A DNA stretch of 64,000 bases from Peribolospora baueri (lineage: Eukaryota > Basidiomycota > Peribolosporomycetes > Peribolosporales > Peribolosporaceae): NCBI GenBank assembly GCA_029717555.1, contig JAMDHS010000016.1, forward strand, positions 186,001 to 250,000, written 5' to 3'. The position numbers and the translations under genes were made by a program. The notes below the pieces were generated by a model. That model was not told where the DNA came from. It searched no databases and saw only the letters and a program-made list of their open reading frames with translations. This document shows, piece after piece, positions 10,702 through 22,283 of the stretch (the first letter of the stretch is position 1; each line of letters starts with the position of its first letter).

Positions 10702-11822
10702 CTACGCCTCCAAAACGCACTTCCTAACAAACAGTTCGTGCCACCGGCTATCGGTGGTTAGCTCGGGATGGAAGCTGGTGGCCATGAGACGACCCTGCTT
10801 GAGGGCTACGATGCGCGAATCCTCGGGCGAGGGAGAGACCATGGATCCTGTCGGGGTTGCCGAAGCCTTTTCGTCACCGGTGGTCGGGGCAGGGTTGGAT
10901 GCGAGGAGAGGCTCGGGGACCTTGCAAAGGACTTCGATGGGCGGGCGGGACGAAAGCAGAGAGAAGGGTGGCAGGTTCTGCAAGGCCGGCGCGGTGATGC
11001 TCTTTTTCGCGTTGACGTCCCCCTCGTCTTCCCCTTCGGTCGCCGTCGGTGTGGGGACGGACGAGGCGGGGCCGGAGCTGCTGGGAGAGGAGAGGGGAGG
11101 AGTTGGCAGCTCGGATGGGCTGAGGAGAGAGTGGACGATGGGCGCTCGAATGAAGATGCCTGGGAAGGGCTCGGTGGGGTTGGATAGGTAAGGAGAGGTG
11201 AGCGGATAGGAGAAGGAGTCGACCTGGCGCGAACCGTTGACAAAGACGAAAGGACGCGGTCAGGTTGGTCTTGTGAACCGCAGATCGACGGGGCGACGGG
11301 CGGACGGCGTGGATGTCCTACACCGTCCGCTCACCTGTGACCCGTAGCTATTCCTCTCGACTCTAAAGTCCATGCCGCCGATCAACTCCTGTCCGCCCTT
11401 CTTGGTCCGATTCGCCTCCGCCGCCAGCATGATCATGCCCGCACACGTGCCCCAAACGGGCCTCCCTTCCCTGACAAACTGCCTCAGAGGCTCGAGCAGA
11501 CCGGCGCGTTCGGCGCCCAGGGCTATGGAGGTCGATTCGCCACCGGGGATGATGAGGGCGGAGCAGAGGGCGAGGTCGGACGGGAGTTTGACGAGGAGGG
11601 GGCAGAGGGTTACGTCGGGGATGCGCAGGGAGCGGAGTCTGTCATGGTGCTCCGCAAAGGCGCCTTGGAGGGCTGGGAGAAGGAAGAGATTGCCGGGGCC
11701 GGGGTGAGAAGCACGGCCGAGCGGGGCTTGCCTTCCTTGGTTGGCCTTGGGACTGGCGAGCTGATCAGCCGAGGTCACTACTCACCGAGCACGCCCACGG
11801 TGATCTCCTTGGAGGTGGCCAT
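10702..11822 (-). CDS. SNO1: Pyridoxal 5'-phosphate synthase glutaminase subunit (PdxT/SNO family)
   Basis: Exons 11822-11786, 11672-11335 and 11223-10702 encode 298 residues. PdxT hydrolyses glutamine and passes ammonia to the PdxS/SNZ synthase to make vitamin B6. The start [19 protein letters not shown] is canonical, as are the oxyanion motif IIPGGESTS, nucleophile motif GTCAGMIML, the GMDF-RNSYGSQ stretch and the FHPEL catalytic His/Glu near the end. Typical PdxT proteins are ~190-220 residues; the excess is a Ser/Pro/Thr-rich insert with an acidic patch ([12 protein letters not shown]) between IFIRAP and the C-terminal strand. No PdxS gene lies in the window. The divergent neighbour is CNX2, 338 bp away. 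Confidence 0.95.
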
Positions 11823-12160
11823 GGCGGGTAGGTGTGGCAATGGGGAGAGGGTAGGAAGGCCGCACGACGATGGTGTTGTTATCGTTGTTGTCGTTGTAGT
11901 CGTCGTCGTCGTTGACGCCGTCTCGGTCGTCTGCGATGTTCGCCCGGCGATGCTCATCTCAACGCTGACTCTTCCGATAAGACTTTTCTTCCCTTCGGCC
12001 GATAATGACGCTGCTGCGGTAAGCGCTCGGATGCTCGGCCCGGACTGCCGACGGCCATCCGCCCGATCACCGCCTCGACGCTCTCCAGGCGACCGTCGCC
12101 GTCGAGCGCTATCTCGCCCGTCTACGTGCTTGGTTGTACAGTAACATTAGTCGTCGCGCC
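11823..12160. promoter_or_regulatory. Shared upstream region of SNO1 and CNX2
   Basis: This 338 bp divergent region probably contains both promoters. It includes a GTT/GTC trinucleotide run at about 11875-11915. No clear TATA element was seen. Confidence 0.45.
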
Positions 12161-14166
12161 ATGGCCTCTTTTCCGTCGGCCGCACAGGTGCTCCTTGCGC
12201 CCGTCAGAAGAGCGGCGTGCGCGACACGGCCGTCAGCAGGCGGTTGCGGCAGGTGGCGTAGCAGACGACGCTCGACCGCGCACAGGCGCCAAGGCACAGA
12301 GGAGAGATCCCGAGGACAAGCAATCGCCGAGGCATCGCCGTCGCCGGTCGCACAGCGAGAGGGGGTCTCTTATCGAGATCGCATCCGAGTGAGTCGGACG
12401 GAGTCGGAGAGCTGAGCTAGCTCGACAGCATCGCTGGACGGAACAAGTCTCCTCCCGGCGGCGTCGTGACGCGACGTCGCGGCTGGCCTGATGATGGCTT
12501 ATCCGTGTCCCCGTCTTCTCCTCTTCGCCGCTCGGAGGACAAGTTGGCCGCGCGCGACCTCGTCCATCCACCGCCGCCGTCTCCTGTGCTCCGGGACAAG
12601 CACGGCCGCTTTCACGACTACCTCCGAATATCCATCACAGACACGTGCAACCTCCGATGTACGTACTGTGCACCCGAGGAAGGCTTCGAGTCGACGCCCA
12701 AGGCCAAGTCCCTCCAAGCGCCAGAGGTGGCCAGACTCGCTAGGCTGTTTGTCGGTCAGGGTGTCAGGAAGATCAGGTTGACCGGCGGTGAGCCGACGGT
12801 GAGGAAGGATCTGATGGAAATCATGGGTCCGTGTCGTCTTTTGTCCTGCTGGACCAGCTCGATGATCGCAGTGGTAGAACGTCTTCCTGGGAGAGCGCTT
12901 GGCTTAGCCTCCTTGCGTCGACAGATGACCTCCACGCCCTCCAGCCCCTCGGTCTCCGACAGATAGCGATGACTTCGAACGGCTTGACCCTTGCTCGCAA
13001 GCTGCCGGACCTGATCCGGAGGGGCTTGACTCATCTCAACCTGAGCCTCGACACTCTCGACCCCTTCAAGTTTGAGCTCATGACTAAGAATCGAGGTGAG
13101 CAGAATGCGGTCTGTCGCTCTCAGAGCTTGCCTCCCATTCAATCGTCCGTCGCCCCCTCCTGTGATATGACTATGTGCTTTAGGTCATCACCAAGTCATG
13201 CGCACCATCGACCGCGCGCTCGAGCTCGACGTGAACCACGTCAAGATCAACGTGGTGGTGATCAACGGATTGAACGACATGGAGGTGCTCGACTTCGTGG
13301 AGATGACCAGAGAACGTCCGGTGGACGTCCGGTTTATCGAGGTGAGCGCGAGCGCGGAGAGGGACGGCCGTAGAGTCGCTTCGTATGCCTGGTAACACGT
13401 TCACCCGTGCCCTTGGGCCCTCCTGACAGTACATGCCCTTCGATGGTGAGACGGTGCTCGATCGTCAGCCGTTTAAAGAGGAGTCGGCATTTTGACTCGC
13501 CTCTCCCCTCGCTCGCCTAATAACGTAGGAAACCGTTGGTCGACAAAGAAACTCGTGCCCTATCGCGAACTGTTGGAGCGGATTCAACGCGAGCATCCAG
13601 AGCTCGTCAAGCTCAGCGACGACTCGAACGACACGAGCAAGGCGTATAAGGTCCCCGGATTCGCGGGTCAGCTAGGGTTCATCACCAGGTGACTCGAACG
13701 CCCCCTTCTCGATCACACGGCCATCCGAGCGCATTTGTTTCTTTTCTTCCTCTCCGAGCGCATTTGCTTCTTTTCTTCCTCTTTGAGCGGTCTCGCTGAC
13801 GGCGCTTGGACCCCGGTTTCGACGCCGCCTCTCAGCATGACCGACGATTTTTGTGGCACTTGCAACAGGATCAGGCTAACGGCCGACGGCAACCTGAAGG
13901 TGGGCGAGCCATCTCTTCCTTCTCGCACGGCCAGAAGAACCGAAGTAGACGTGTCACTCGCTTGCCTGTTTGTACGCCACACGCTACAGGTCTGTCTCTT
14001 TGGCGCGAACGAAGTGTCCCTGCGGGACATGATGCGCTCGGGCGCGACGGACGACGAGCTGCTCGAGGTTGTGGGCGCGGCGGTGGGACGCAAGGCGGCG
14101 AAGCACGCGGGGATGATCGAGCTGAGCAGGACGCAGAACCGGCCGATGATCAGCATTGGCGGGTGA
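12161..14166 (+). CDS. CNX2: GTP 3',8-cyclase, molybdenum cofactor biosynthesis (MoaA/MOCS1A/CNX2)
   Basis: Eight exons (12161-12388, 12448-12826, 12925-13095, 13184-13341, 13430-13445, 13529-13688, 13836-13899, 13990-14166) encode about 450 residues. This radical-SAM enzyme starts Moco synthesis from GTP in mitochondria; the Arg/Ser-rich first ~100 residues look like a targeting extension. The SAM cluster is [10 protein letters not shown] (Cys 143, 147, 150), followed by [13 protein letters not shown]. The second cluster is [18 protein letters not shown], and the protein ends in the Gly-Gly needed in MOCS1A (MISIGG). No MoaC domain follows, so it is not the fused form known in some fungi. 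Exon 5 is only 16 nt. The exon 2 acceptor (12447) is the least certain junction. Intron 6 carries a 29-bp tandem duplication. Confidence 0.95.
13725..13782. repeat. 29-bp tandem duplication in CNX2 intron 6
   Basis: Two near-identical copies of a 29-bp unit (beginning CCGAGCGCATTTG, ending TCTTCCTCT) lie head to tail, with part of a third (TTGAGCGG) after them. The repeat makes up the pyrimidine-rich part of the intron. Confidence 0.9.
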
Positions 14167-14452
14167 TGGGAGGGTGGTTGCAGATAAGCGAGGGAGCGGC
14201 CGAGAAGACGGAAGGAATGTTTGTCGGACGAGTCAACGAACGTCGACGGGCCGATCGGGAAAGAAATGAAAAATTTAAATTCCATTACAGTCGCGCCAAA
14301 GCCGTCGGCTTATCTTTGAAGGACGGGGAAGAAGAAGAAGAAAGGCTCGCTCGCCTCGTCCGGTCGTTCGTCCCCTGCCTCCCCCCACCATCTCGCTGCT
14401 TTCTCCCCCTCCCTCTCTCCTGTCCCGCTCGAAAGAAAAGAATTCGCCAGCC

Positions 14453-16475
14453 ATGCCTTCCGGAAAGGTTCTCCTCGCCTACTCTGGCGGTCTCGGTCAG
14501 TTCCTTCTCCTGCCCTCCTTCCTACCCAGTCCAGCCTTGCGGCCGAGTCGAGTCGAGTCGAGTTCTGATCCTCCTTTCTCCATCCTCCGACGTCCCCGAC
14601 ATAGACACCTCCTGCATCCTCGCATGGCTCATCGAACAGGGCTACGACGTCGTCGCCTTCATGGCCGACGTCGGCCAGGAGGAGGACTTTGAAGCGGCCC
14701 GTGCAAAGGCACTCAAGTGCGGCGCCAAGGGCTTCATCCTCGCCGTGAGTCCGTCCGTCCCAGTGGCCGCCCGGCGTTCGTTGCACCCGCTCATCCTATG
14801 ATTTCCCCCACCCCCACCCCCTCGCGAAACCACGGAACGAGGATAGGACATGAAGCGCGAGTTCATCACCGAGCTCATCATGCCCGCCATCCAAGCCAAC
14901 GCCATCTACGAGGTGAGTCACACCGGGGTTCGAAGGGGTAAGAGGACGAAGAAGAAGAAGAAGGAGCACTGTTCGTCTTTTCTTTGCTCATTCATTCATC
15001 ACTGTTGGGTCCTTTTGTGTTCCCTCAGAACGTCTACCTCCTCGGCACTTCCCTCGCCCGCCCCGTCATCGCTCGCGGTATGATCGAGGCCGCCGCCAAG
15101 GAGGGCTGCCAGTGAGTAAACCTTTTTTCAGCCGGCCGGCCGGCCCTTGTCAGCGCCTTCCTCATCCCGTACGTGCCTACACCACTCCCCCCTTCTCCGC
15201 TTGTCGTGTTATCTGCCAGGTACGTCTCCCACGGTTGCACCGGAAAGGGCAACGACCAGGTCCGCTTCGAGCTCGCCTTCTACGGTCTCAAGCCCGACAT
15301 CAAGGTCATCGCCCCGTGGCGCATTCCCGGTCAGTCCTTCCCACGCGCACCACACTTTCGTCTCAGATTCGGACCATATTTGGAAACTCACGTAGACTGA
15401 CATGTCCCCCTTCCCCCCCCCCCCCAATCCGCCTCGCCTGACAGAGTTTTACAACCGCTTCGCCGGTCGTACCGCCCTGCTTAACTATGCCGCAGAGAAG
15501 GGCATTCCCGTTGTTCAGACTAAGGCCAAGCCGTGGTCCACCGGTGCGTTCCCTCGTTGGCCACATCTTCTTCTATATGACATACGCGCTCACTCCAGCT
15601 AGCCGCGCCGTCCCTTTTGACCACACAGACGAGAACCTCTTCCACATCTCCTACGAAGCCGGCATCCTCGAAGACCCCGACACCACTCCGCCGGCCGACA
15701 TGTGGAAGCTGACCAACTCGCCGGAAACGGCTCCGGACCAGCCCCAGCGTCTGTCGATCGAGTTCACCAAGGGCCTGCCCACCAAGCTGACCGTGGAGGG
15801 AGCCGGCGAGCACACGGACCCGGTGGACATTTTCCTGATGCTCAACAAGCTTGCCCGCCTGCACGGCGTGGGTCGGATTGACATTGTGGAGAACCGATTC
15901 ATCGGTGTCAAGTCTCGCGGGTGCTACGAGAGCCCCGGCGCGACCGTACTCCGTGCCGCCCACGTCGACCTGGAGGGCCTGACGCTGGACCGGGAGGTCC
16001 GCAAGTTTAGGGACCAGTTCGTGACCGTCAAGCTCTCCGAGATTCTCTACAACGGCTTCTTCTTCAGCCCCGAGCGCGAGTTTGTCACCAACTGCATCCC
16101 TGCCTCTCAGAAGACGGTCAACGGTCTCGTGAGGGTCAAGCTATACAAGGGCAACACCATCATCGAGGGACGGTCCTCTCCGGAGGTGAGTGGACGATCT
16201 GGCTGGCTGGCTGGAAATCCGACCTTGGCCGTACTCCCGCCTAGCCGGCCATCGCTCATCTCATCGCATCTCCTTGCTCTTTTGCCCACTCCCTCGGCCA
16301 GAAACTCTACGACGAGACAGAGTCGTCTATGGACGAGCTCGGTGGCTTCGAGCCCACCGACACGTCCGGCTTCATCTCCATCTCCGCCATCCGGCTCAAG
16401 AAGTACGGCCAGGCTCGCATCCAGGCCGGCACTGGCGGCGTCGACGCCAAGAGCGTTTATGCTTACTCCAAGTAA
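14453..16475 (+). CDS. ARG1: Argininosuccinate synthase, arginine biosynthesis
   Basis: Eight exons (14453-14495, 14605-14744, 14847-14912, 15029-15111, 15220-15329, 15445-15543, 15629-16185, 16302-16475) encode 423 residues, near yeast Arg1 (420). The enzyme joins citrulline and aspartate using ATP in the cytosol. Diagnostic motifs are the N-type ATP pyrophosphatase loop [44 protein letters not shown] and [13 protein letters not shown]. All exon phases agree and no key residue is missing. A C/T-rich tract (14385-14430) precedes the ATG, a common feature of strongly expressed fungal promoters. It lies 286 bp downstream of CNX2 on the same strand. Confidence 0.97.
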
Positions 16476-17116
16476 GCGTACCGTCCGTTCCGACTCGAGA
16501 AGAAGAAGAGCGCCATCACCGTCTTTGTCCTTTTTGAGTCGAGTCGCCGCGTCGCGTCGCGCACCATCGTTTGCCTGCCCCGCGGGGCGGGGGCCCCCCT
16601 CGGTGTATCGGCGCGGGCGGTCTTTGCTTTGCTTCCGTCGTGGCCATCGGTCGTCTCCTTCATCCTTCATTAATAATAGATGGCCAGGACGTGGGGGAAC
16701 AGGAAGGATCAGATGAAGTGGGGGATCCCTATACAATCAAATCATAGCGGTTTCCGAGCACCCCATGCGTCTTCATTATGGCATGTAATAAGGCAGGATA
16801 GGAGCGCCACCGGGATAAGAAAATCCGTCAGATGCGATTTCGTCGATTTGAGCACAAGCTCATTTCATTCATCACCGGGTTGCCAAGATTTCGATTCGAT
16901 TGATGCTCCCCTCCACCACCGTTAAACCATATGGACGGACCGAGACCGAGACCCGAGAGCGTCCGTTAACATAACACGTAATGTCATGAGCATGCACGCG
17001 CGAGTCCGGCTCCCGGCGCCTCGGACAGCCTGCCGGTCACACTTTCGGGGCCCGTGCATAGGGTAGGGAATCAAGCGGACGAAGCGGTGCGATGCGATGC
17101 GATGCGAAGCGATCGA
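16476..17116. other. Intergenic, convergent 3' flanks of ARG1 and the quinone reductase
   Basis: This 641 bp stretch contains the 3' UTRs and a GCGAT short repeat at about 17092-17112. No ORF with domain similarity and no structured RNA were recognised. Confidence 0.5.
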
Positions 17117-19070
17117 TCAGGCAACCTTGACGATCAGCTTGCCCGTCGTGCCCCTTCCGGAAATGTCGACGTGGGCTTTGCGAACGCCTTCGGCGGTGAA
17201 CGGGTACTCGTCGTGCACGCGCACCTTGACAATGCCCTTGTGGATGAGGTCGAAGAGCTCAGCCGAGTAGGTCTCCATCTCCTCTTGGGTGTAGATGTAG
17301 TTGATAAGCGTGGGACGGAGAACCTTGACGTTCTTACCAGCGAGCTTGAGAGGCGGGAACGGCTACGGAGAAGAAAAAGCAAAAGTCAAAAAATCCGCAT
17401 TTTTCCCAGACGGATGCGACAGACTTGCTTGACAGAAGCCGGCAAGCCGGACCGGGTCAGTCGATCCATCCATCGCGTCATGACTCACGTCGACGGTGCC
17501 GGAGGAGTTGCCGTACGTGACGATAGTACCCTTCCGGCGAACGACTTGGAAGTCGTCTTCCCAGCTGTCAAACAAAGCGACGGGAGTTTACAGAGGTTAG
17601 ACGGGAGGGCGTTTGAAACCTCCTTGCCTTTGCATGGACGCCAGGCGAGCGTCCCACTCACGTCGCCTTTCCCACACCGTCAAAGACGGCGTGCACGCCG
17701 TCAGGAACGAGGCGCTTGACACCGTCGACGACGCTCTCCTTGGTGTAGAAGATGACGTGCTCAGCGCCGTTCTGCTTCGCCAGCTCGGCCTTTTCGGGCG
17801 TGGAGACGGTGCCAATGACGTGGGCACCCAAGTGCTTGCACATCTGTCGGGCGTCCGATGATGAAACCAAATGGCGTAAGCGACGGCGACGGCGACGAGG
17901 GGATTTCTGTCTTGACGTTAATGCGACCCGCCAGCCAGTCTAGCGGGCACCTTGGCTGGCTGGCGGGGCTTGGCGTCCGGGGCGAGGAACGCACCTGGCA
18001 AAGCAAGAGGCCGACACCGCCAGCGGCGGCATGGACGAGAACCCAGTCGCCTTTCTTGACTTCGTACGACTCTCTCACCAGCGTCCAAGCTGGACGGGCG
18101 ACGGCAAGCGACGAGGAGCGACGAACGAAGAGTCAAACAAGTGTCAGGGGCAGCGGAAGGGGAAACGCGTGTACGGTCACCTTAAGAGGAAGATAACGAA
18201 GGAGGCCGGCTCACCGGTCAAGCCCTGCACCAAGGAGGCGGCGGCCAGCCGAGTGTCGGTGGGAACCTTGACGACGTTGTTGCGCTGGCGGACCACGTAC
18301 TCGGCGAGCGACTGACCGCCATACGCGGCCACCTTGTCGTTCACTTTAAGATCCGTCACGCCCGGGCCTACCGCCGCTACCGTACCGGCAGCTTCTTGGC
18401 CAAGGATGAACGGAAGCTGAATGGGGTAGACGCCGCCGCGGTGGTAGGTGTCTAAGTCAACGAGAAGACAGTCGGAGGAGGGGGCGACCAAGATGTCAGG
18501 AAAAACTTCGTTGCCGTGAAAGGGAGGACGCAAGTCTGGTCCACTTCGCTCCCTCACCGATGAAGTTGATGCCAGCCCACTCGGTCTTGATCAACACCTG
18601 GTTCTCCTTTGGCTGCGGGGTGTCTGCAAAGAGACGAGCGGGGGTGAACAAGGAAGAGGCATGCGTTCGTCACCGGTTCGACGACGTTCCGACGACGAGG
18701 CGATCGGGAAGACAGACGAACGCCGATCGATCGAAACTCACCGACTTGGAGCACCTCCACAACCTCGGGTCCACCGGTCTTGGTGAACTGTCATCGACGA
18801 CGAGCGCGCGGGCCGGGTGAGCAACATGCGAAACTAAAACCACATCCATAACCACATGGACGCAGCGCCGGGCGGTCGGTCGTCGTCGCCGCCGCCGGCC
18901 GGGCTTAGACTGGGGCTCACCGACTCGGCTCAACTCACCCCAGCGGCGTTCATCGTCTTGGGAAGAGACATGTTTGCGGCAGGTACGACGAGGGTGCGAA
19001 CAGAAGAGGCGGGGGCGAGAGGGAAGTAACGAGAGAGGAGGGAGAGACGAGGGAGGGCAGAAGGGAACAT
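17117..19070 (-). CDS. ZTA1: NADPH:quinone oxidoreductase (zeta-crystallin family), probable mitochondrial and cytosolic forms
   Basis: Eight exons (19070-18939, 18787-18742, 18623-18558, 18451-18215, 18089-17995, 17843-17662, 17564-17489, 17362-17117) encode 359 residues. The protein is a medium-chain dehydrogenase/reductase without zinc ligands: GGVYPIQLPFILGQEAAGTV, the NADPH loop HAAAGGVGLLLCQ and GNSSGTVD mark the quinone-reductase branch, which reduces quinones by one electron. The first 33 residues (MFPSALPRLSLLSRYF...) are Arg/Ser/Leu-rich with no acids, like a mitochondrial presequence; a second in-frame ATG at 18971 starts at the normal family N-terminus (326 residues). Use of both starts would give two locations. 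Confidence 0.92.
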
Positions 19071-19544
19071 GTCGATCGTCGATGGGGGTCGGCCCTTAAA
19101 TCCTCGCTTCGCTCTCTGACGTACCGTCGTTTCCGCTCGGCCGACATGTTGCTGCGGCACCCGGGCGAGTGGAGGGACGGCTTGCCGACGTCGGAAAACA
19201 GTCAACCGAGGCTCGCTTCGTCTCGTCTCGTCTCGTATCGTATCGTCTTTCTCGTCTGCGTCTGCGTCTTCGTCTCCGTCGCCGGCGCAAGTTCGGTTCT
19301 CGACATCGTCGTTCCAGTCCGGCGAGCCAACCAGCCGTCCATCCGTGTGCTTCTCCGCGTCCTTGGTCGTGTGTTCCGTTCACATGCCCCGCCGACGAAA
19401 CGGAAAGAACGCGAAGCAGCCGCTCTCGGCCTACATACAAAATTCGGGGTCCCTTTCACATGTAGACTACGTACGTACCGGCATTACGATATACCACACG
19501 AAAACCCAAACAAACTTCCTCCTCGCCTCCACCTCGGAGGGGTC
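19071..19544. other. Intergenic: quinone-reductase promoter and FGGY kinase 3' flank
   Basis: This 474 bp stretch lies between tandem minus-strand genes. It has GTCTC/GTATC pentanucleotide and TCTGCG short repeats (19222-19285). No gene is seen. Confidence 0.45.
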
Positions 19545-22283
19545 TCAGTTCCTGTCAAAAGGCGCGAGCGCGTCGGCGACCTTCTCGCGCGCCTTCTTCT
19601 GGAAATCGATCGAGTCGTGGAAGATCTTCCACTTTGCGTTCAGCAGCGCCTTGGTCTCCGCGTCCTCGGTCGGGTAGACGAACTTGCCGGGCTTGGTCAT
19701 GAGCGTCTGTGGAGGTAAATGGGCGGGTGGGTCGGTTGAAAAAGAACAGGCCAGGCGGTCGGGTGACGCATGACGGACGGACGGACAGGTTAGCTCTACC
19801 GACTACCGACTACTGACCACCGACGACCGACGACCACACGCACCATGAGCTCCCAAAGCCTGTCCCTGTTGGCGTAGGACAGCTTCTCGGCCTCTGTCTG
19901 CGTCTCGATGTACACGCGCTGTCCACCGGCCCGGCTGGAGATCTCCTCGGCGAACCGGCCCAGGATGGCCGAGCCGGCGACGACGGACGCCGAGTGAGAG
20001 AAGGGTAGCTGGACGGGCACGCCGCACGCGTCGGCGATGAGCTGCATCAGCGCCGCGTTCTTGACCTGCCCGCCTACATGTGCGAAAGGAGGAAGAAGCG
20101 ATGGAACCGCATCGAAACCGAACTTTGTCAGCGGTATGGCCCCCATGTGTCGTCAAACGAGGCCAGGTATGCCCTGCCCTGCACCGAAAAACGCGTACCG
20201 CTCATGTAGATCGAGTTGATCTTGTGGCCCTTGCGGTTCATCTCGTCCATTATGTGACGCGTTTGGAGGGCGATCGCCTGTCGTCCCACGTTCACCCCGT
20301 CAGAAGGCGATCAAGACGTGTCAAGGCACTATCCCTGACGAACGGCGAGACGCATCACATCCACGGCTCACCTCGAGGGTCGCGTGATACTTGAGAGCGA
20401 GGTCGGTCATGCCCGAGTCGAGATGCAGGCCGGTGATCATCCCGCGCATTGAGTTGTCGGCGAGAGGGGAACGATTGCCTGACATGAGGAGGAGAGAGAA
20501 GGAGAGGAGAAACGAGGAAGAAGCGCGATGAGGCGCCCCTCCGCCACACTCGCTGGGATAGCTTTAGGCTATACTGCGCGCGTGGCCGACGACTGCTCAC
20601 CGTGCAGGTCGGGATAGATGTACAGCTCGCGAGTAAGGTGGCTCAGGCTCCGGACGTTCTTCTTAGCCCTGAGCTCCTCAAGGATCTCAGAGAGAACAAC
20701 AAAGTGATTCTTGCCCTCTTTCTCTGCCCTCGCCTTGAGGCGCGGCCACGAGGCGTGCGTCTCAACCATGAATTCAATGAGCTGGCGGCGCGAGCGCGGT
20801 TCGGTTTGTCAGGTCAGCAAGGTCCGCTAGTCAACTCGTCGGCTCGTCAACTCACCTGACCGGTCGAGCTCTGACCGCCTTCGTTCATCCAGAAACCGGG
20901 GAAGACGGCGTGCTTGTACGGTCCCTGAAGAGGTCAATCGCGTCGTCAGTCGAATCCACCACCCACCACGTCCAACCGCGCGCTCCGCGCACGCACCCAC
21001 ACGCCCTCGACGAGGATGCCCTCTGGGCTCTGGACGATGTGGCAAGTGCTCGTGCCGGCGATCGCGGCGAGCCGGTGCTGCGAAGTGATCAGGTCCAGCT
21101 TCTGCCCCGCGCCCTCTTTTGCGTTGATGGCCGGCGCGGCGACGGTGCCGATCCATCCGGCGTACGCGTCGATGACAGCGCTCCCGACGGGCGTGCCCTC
21201 CACGAGCCCGAGTTCCTCGGCGGCCTTCTTGCTCAAGCCCTTCCCGACGGGCTCCCCGGCGGTGAGCACGATACCGTTCTTGCCCGGGATGCCGCCAAGC
21301 TGCTTAAAATCGTTCTCCACAAATTCGTCCAGTCCGATGGCCTTGAAAAAGTCGGCTTGCCAGCCGGTCTTGTTGTCCGCCGAACCAACACCGGGGGGCA
21401 CGTAGGAGCACTTGCAAGCCAGGGAGCAGTTAGAGCGAGCGAGGTTGCCGGTGGCGCGGAAGGAAAGGAAGTCGGGGAGGTCAAAGAACATGGAGTTCTT
21501 GAAATGCTCCGACGCCATGTGCTTCTTGAGCCAGAGAACCTTGGGAATCTCCATCTCAAGCTGCGGAAGGAGAAGGAAGCGCACTCAGACCGAATGACGA
21601 AGAGGGGCTTTCGAAGGGCGTCTTCGCGCACTCACGCTCATCGTCTTTCCAACGTAGTTCAACACCACGCTGCCGGTGCTGTTGATCTTTTTGGCCTCGT
21701 CCTCGGCTCGGTGATCAGCCCAGAGGATGATGTTCTTCTCGCCGGGACCCCAGTGTCCCTCGGTGACGCTCATCGGCTCGCCGTTGAGGTCCGTCACGGC
21801 GAGCGAGCAAGTGGCGTCGAAACCCACGCCACGCACCTGCTCGGGCTTGACCTTGGCGTCGCGCACGACGTCTCGGCACGCCTTGGAGATGGCGTTCCAG
21901 ATGTCGGTGGTGGACTGCTCGAAGACGCGGTGGTCCCGGTCGTCGCGGAAGGTCTTGGTGGCATACGTCGACTCGGAAAGGATGTTGCCGTCGCTGAAGG
22001 CGACCGAACAGCGGCGGTGAGCCAGTAAACATCTACGTCCTTCTCTCCCCTGGAGCTTCTCGTGAGGACTCACGTGTCAACTAGAGCAGCCCTCGCCGAG
22101 CCTGTGCCGCTGCGTGGGCATATCGAGCAGATGGGAGGAAGGAGGAAGACGACAGCTCAGCTCTCGTGCTCTCCCAGCTCGCTCGCTCTGGCTATGAGTA
22201 AGACAGACGTGGCTATGAGTAAGACAGACGCATAACGATCCAACTCACACGTCGACGCCAATGTAATAAGCTTCGCTGGGCAT
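19545..22283 (-). CDS. FGGY-family carbohydrate kinase (YDR109C/FGGY D-ribulokinase type)
   Basis: Ten exons (22283-22249, 22109-22074, 21993-21636, 21560-20997, 20924-20856, 20781-20601, 20478-20372, 20277-20199, 20073-19844, 19706-19545) encode 606 residues. The N-terminal ATPase half starts YYIGVDVGTGSARAALVD; VGFDATCSLAVTD and LWADHRAEDEA follow. The second half has AGTSTCHIV, GFWMNEGGQSSTGQ and the ATP-binding MSGGQVKN. These match the eukaryotic FGGY proteins (human FGGY, yeast YDR109C) described as D-ribulokinases rather than xylulokinase or glycerol kinase. A 21-bp tandem duplication sits in intron 1. The substrate is inferred from subfamily only. Confidence 0.92.
22190..22231. repeat. 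21-bp tandem duplication in FGGY kinase intron 1
   Basis: Two copies of GGCTATGAGTAAGACAGACG plus one base lie in tandem, differing only at the last base. A clean recent duplication. Confidence 0.9.

Noticed and set aside
14926-14945. tRNA-like B-box (GGGTTCGAAGGGG)
   Set aside because: It lies in an ARG1 intron and cannot form a T-arm or a cloverleaf with flanking bases.
10702-16475. SNO, CNX2 and ARG1 as a biosynthetic gene cluster
   Set aside because: They belong to three unrelated primary pathways and are encoded on both strands; there is no shared substrate or dedicated regulator.
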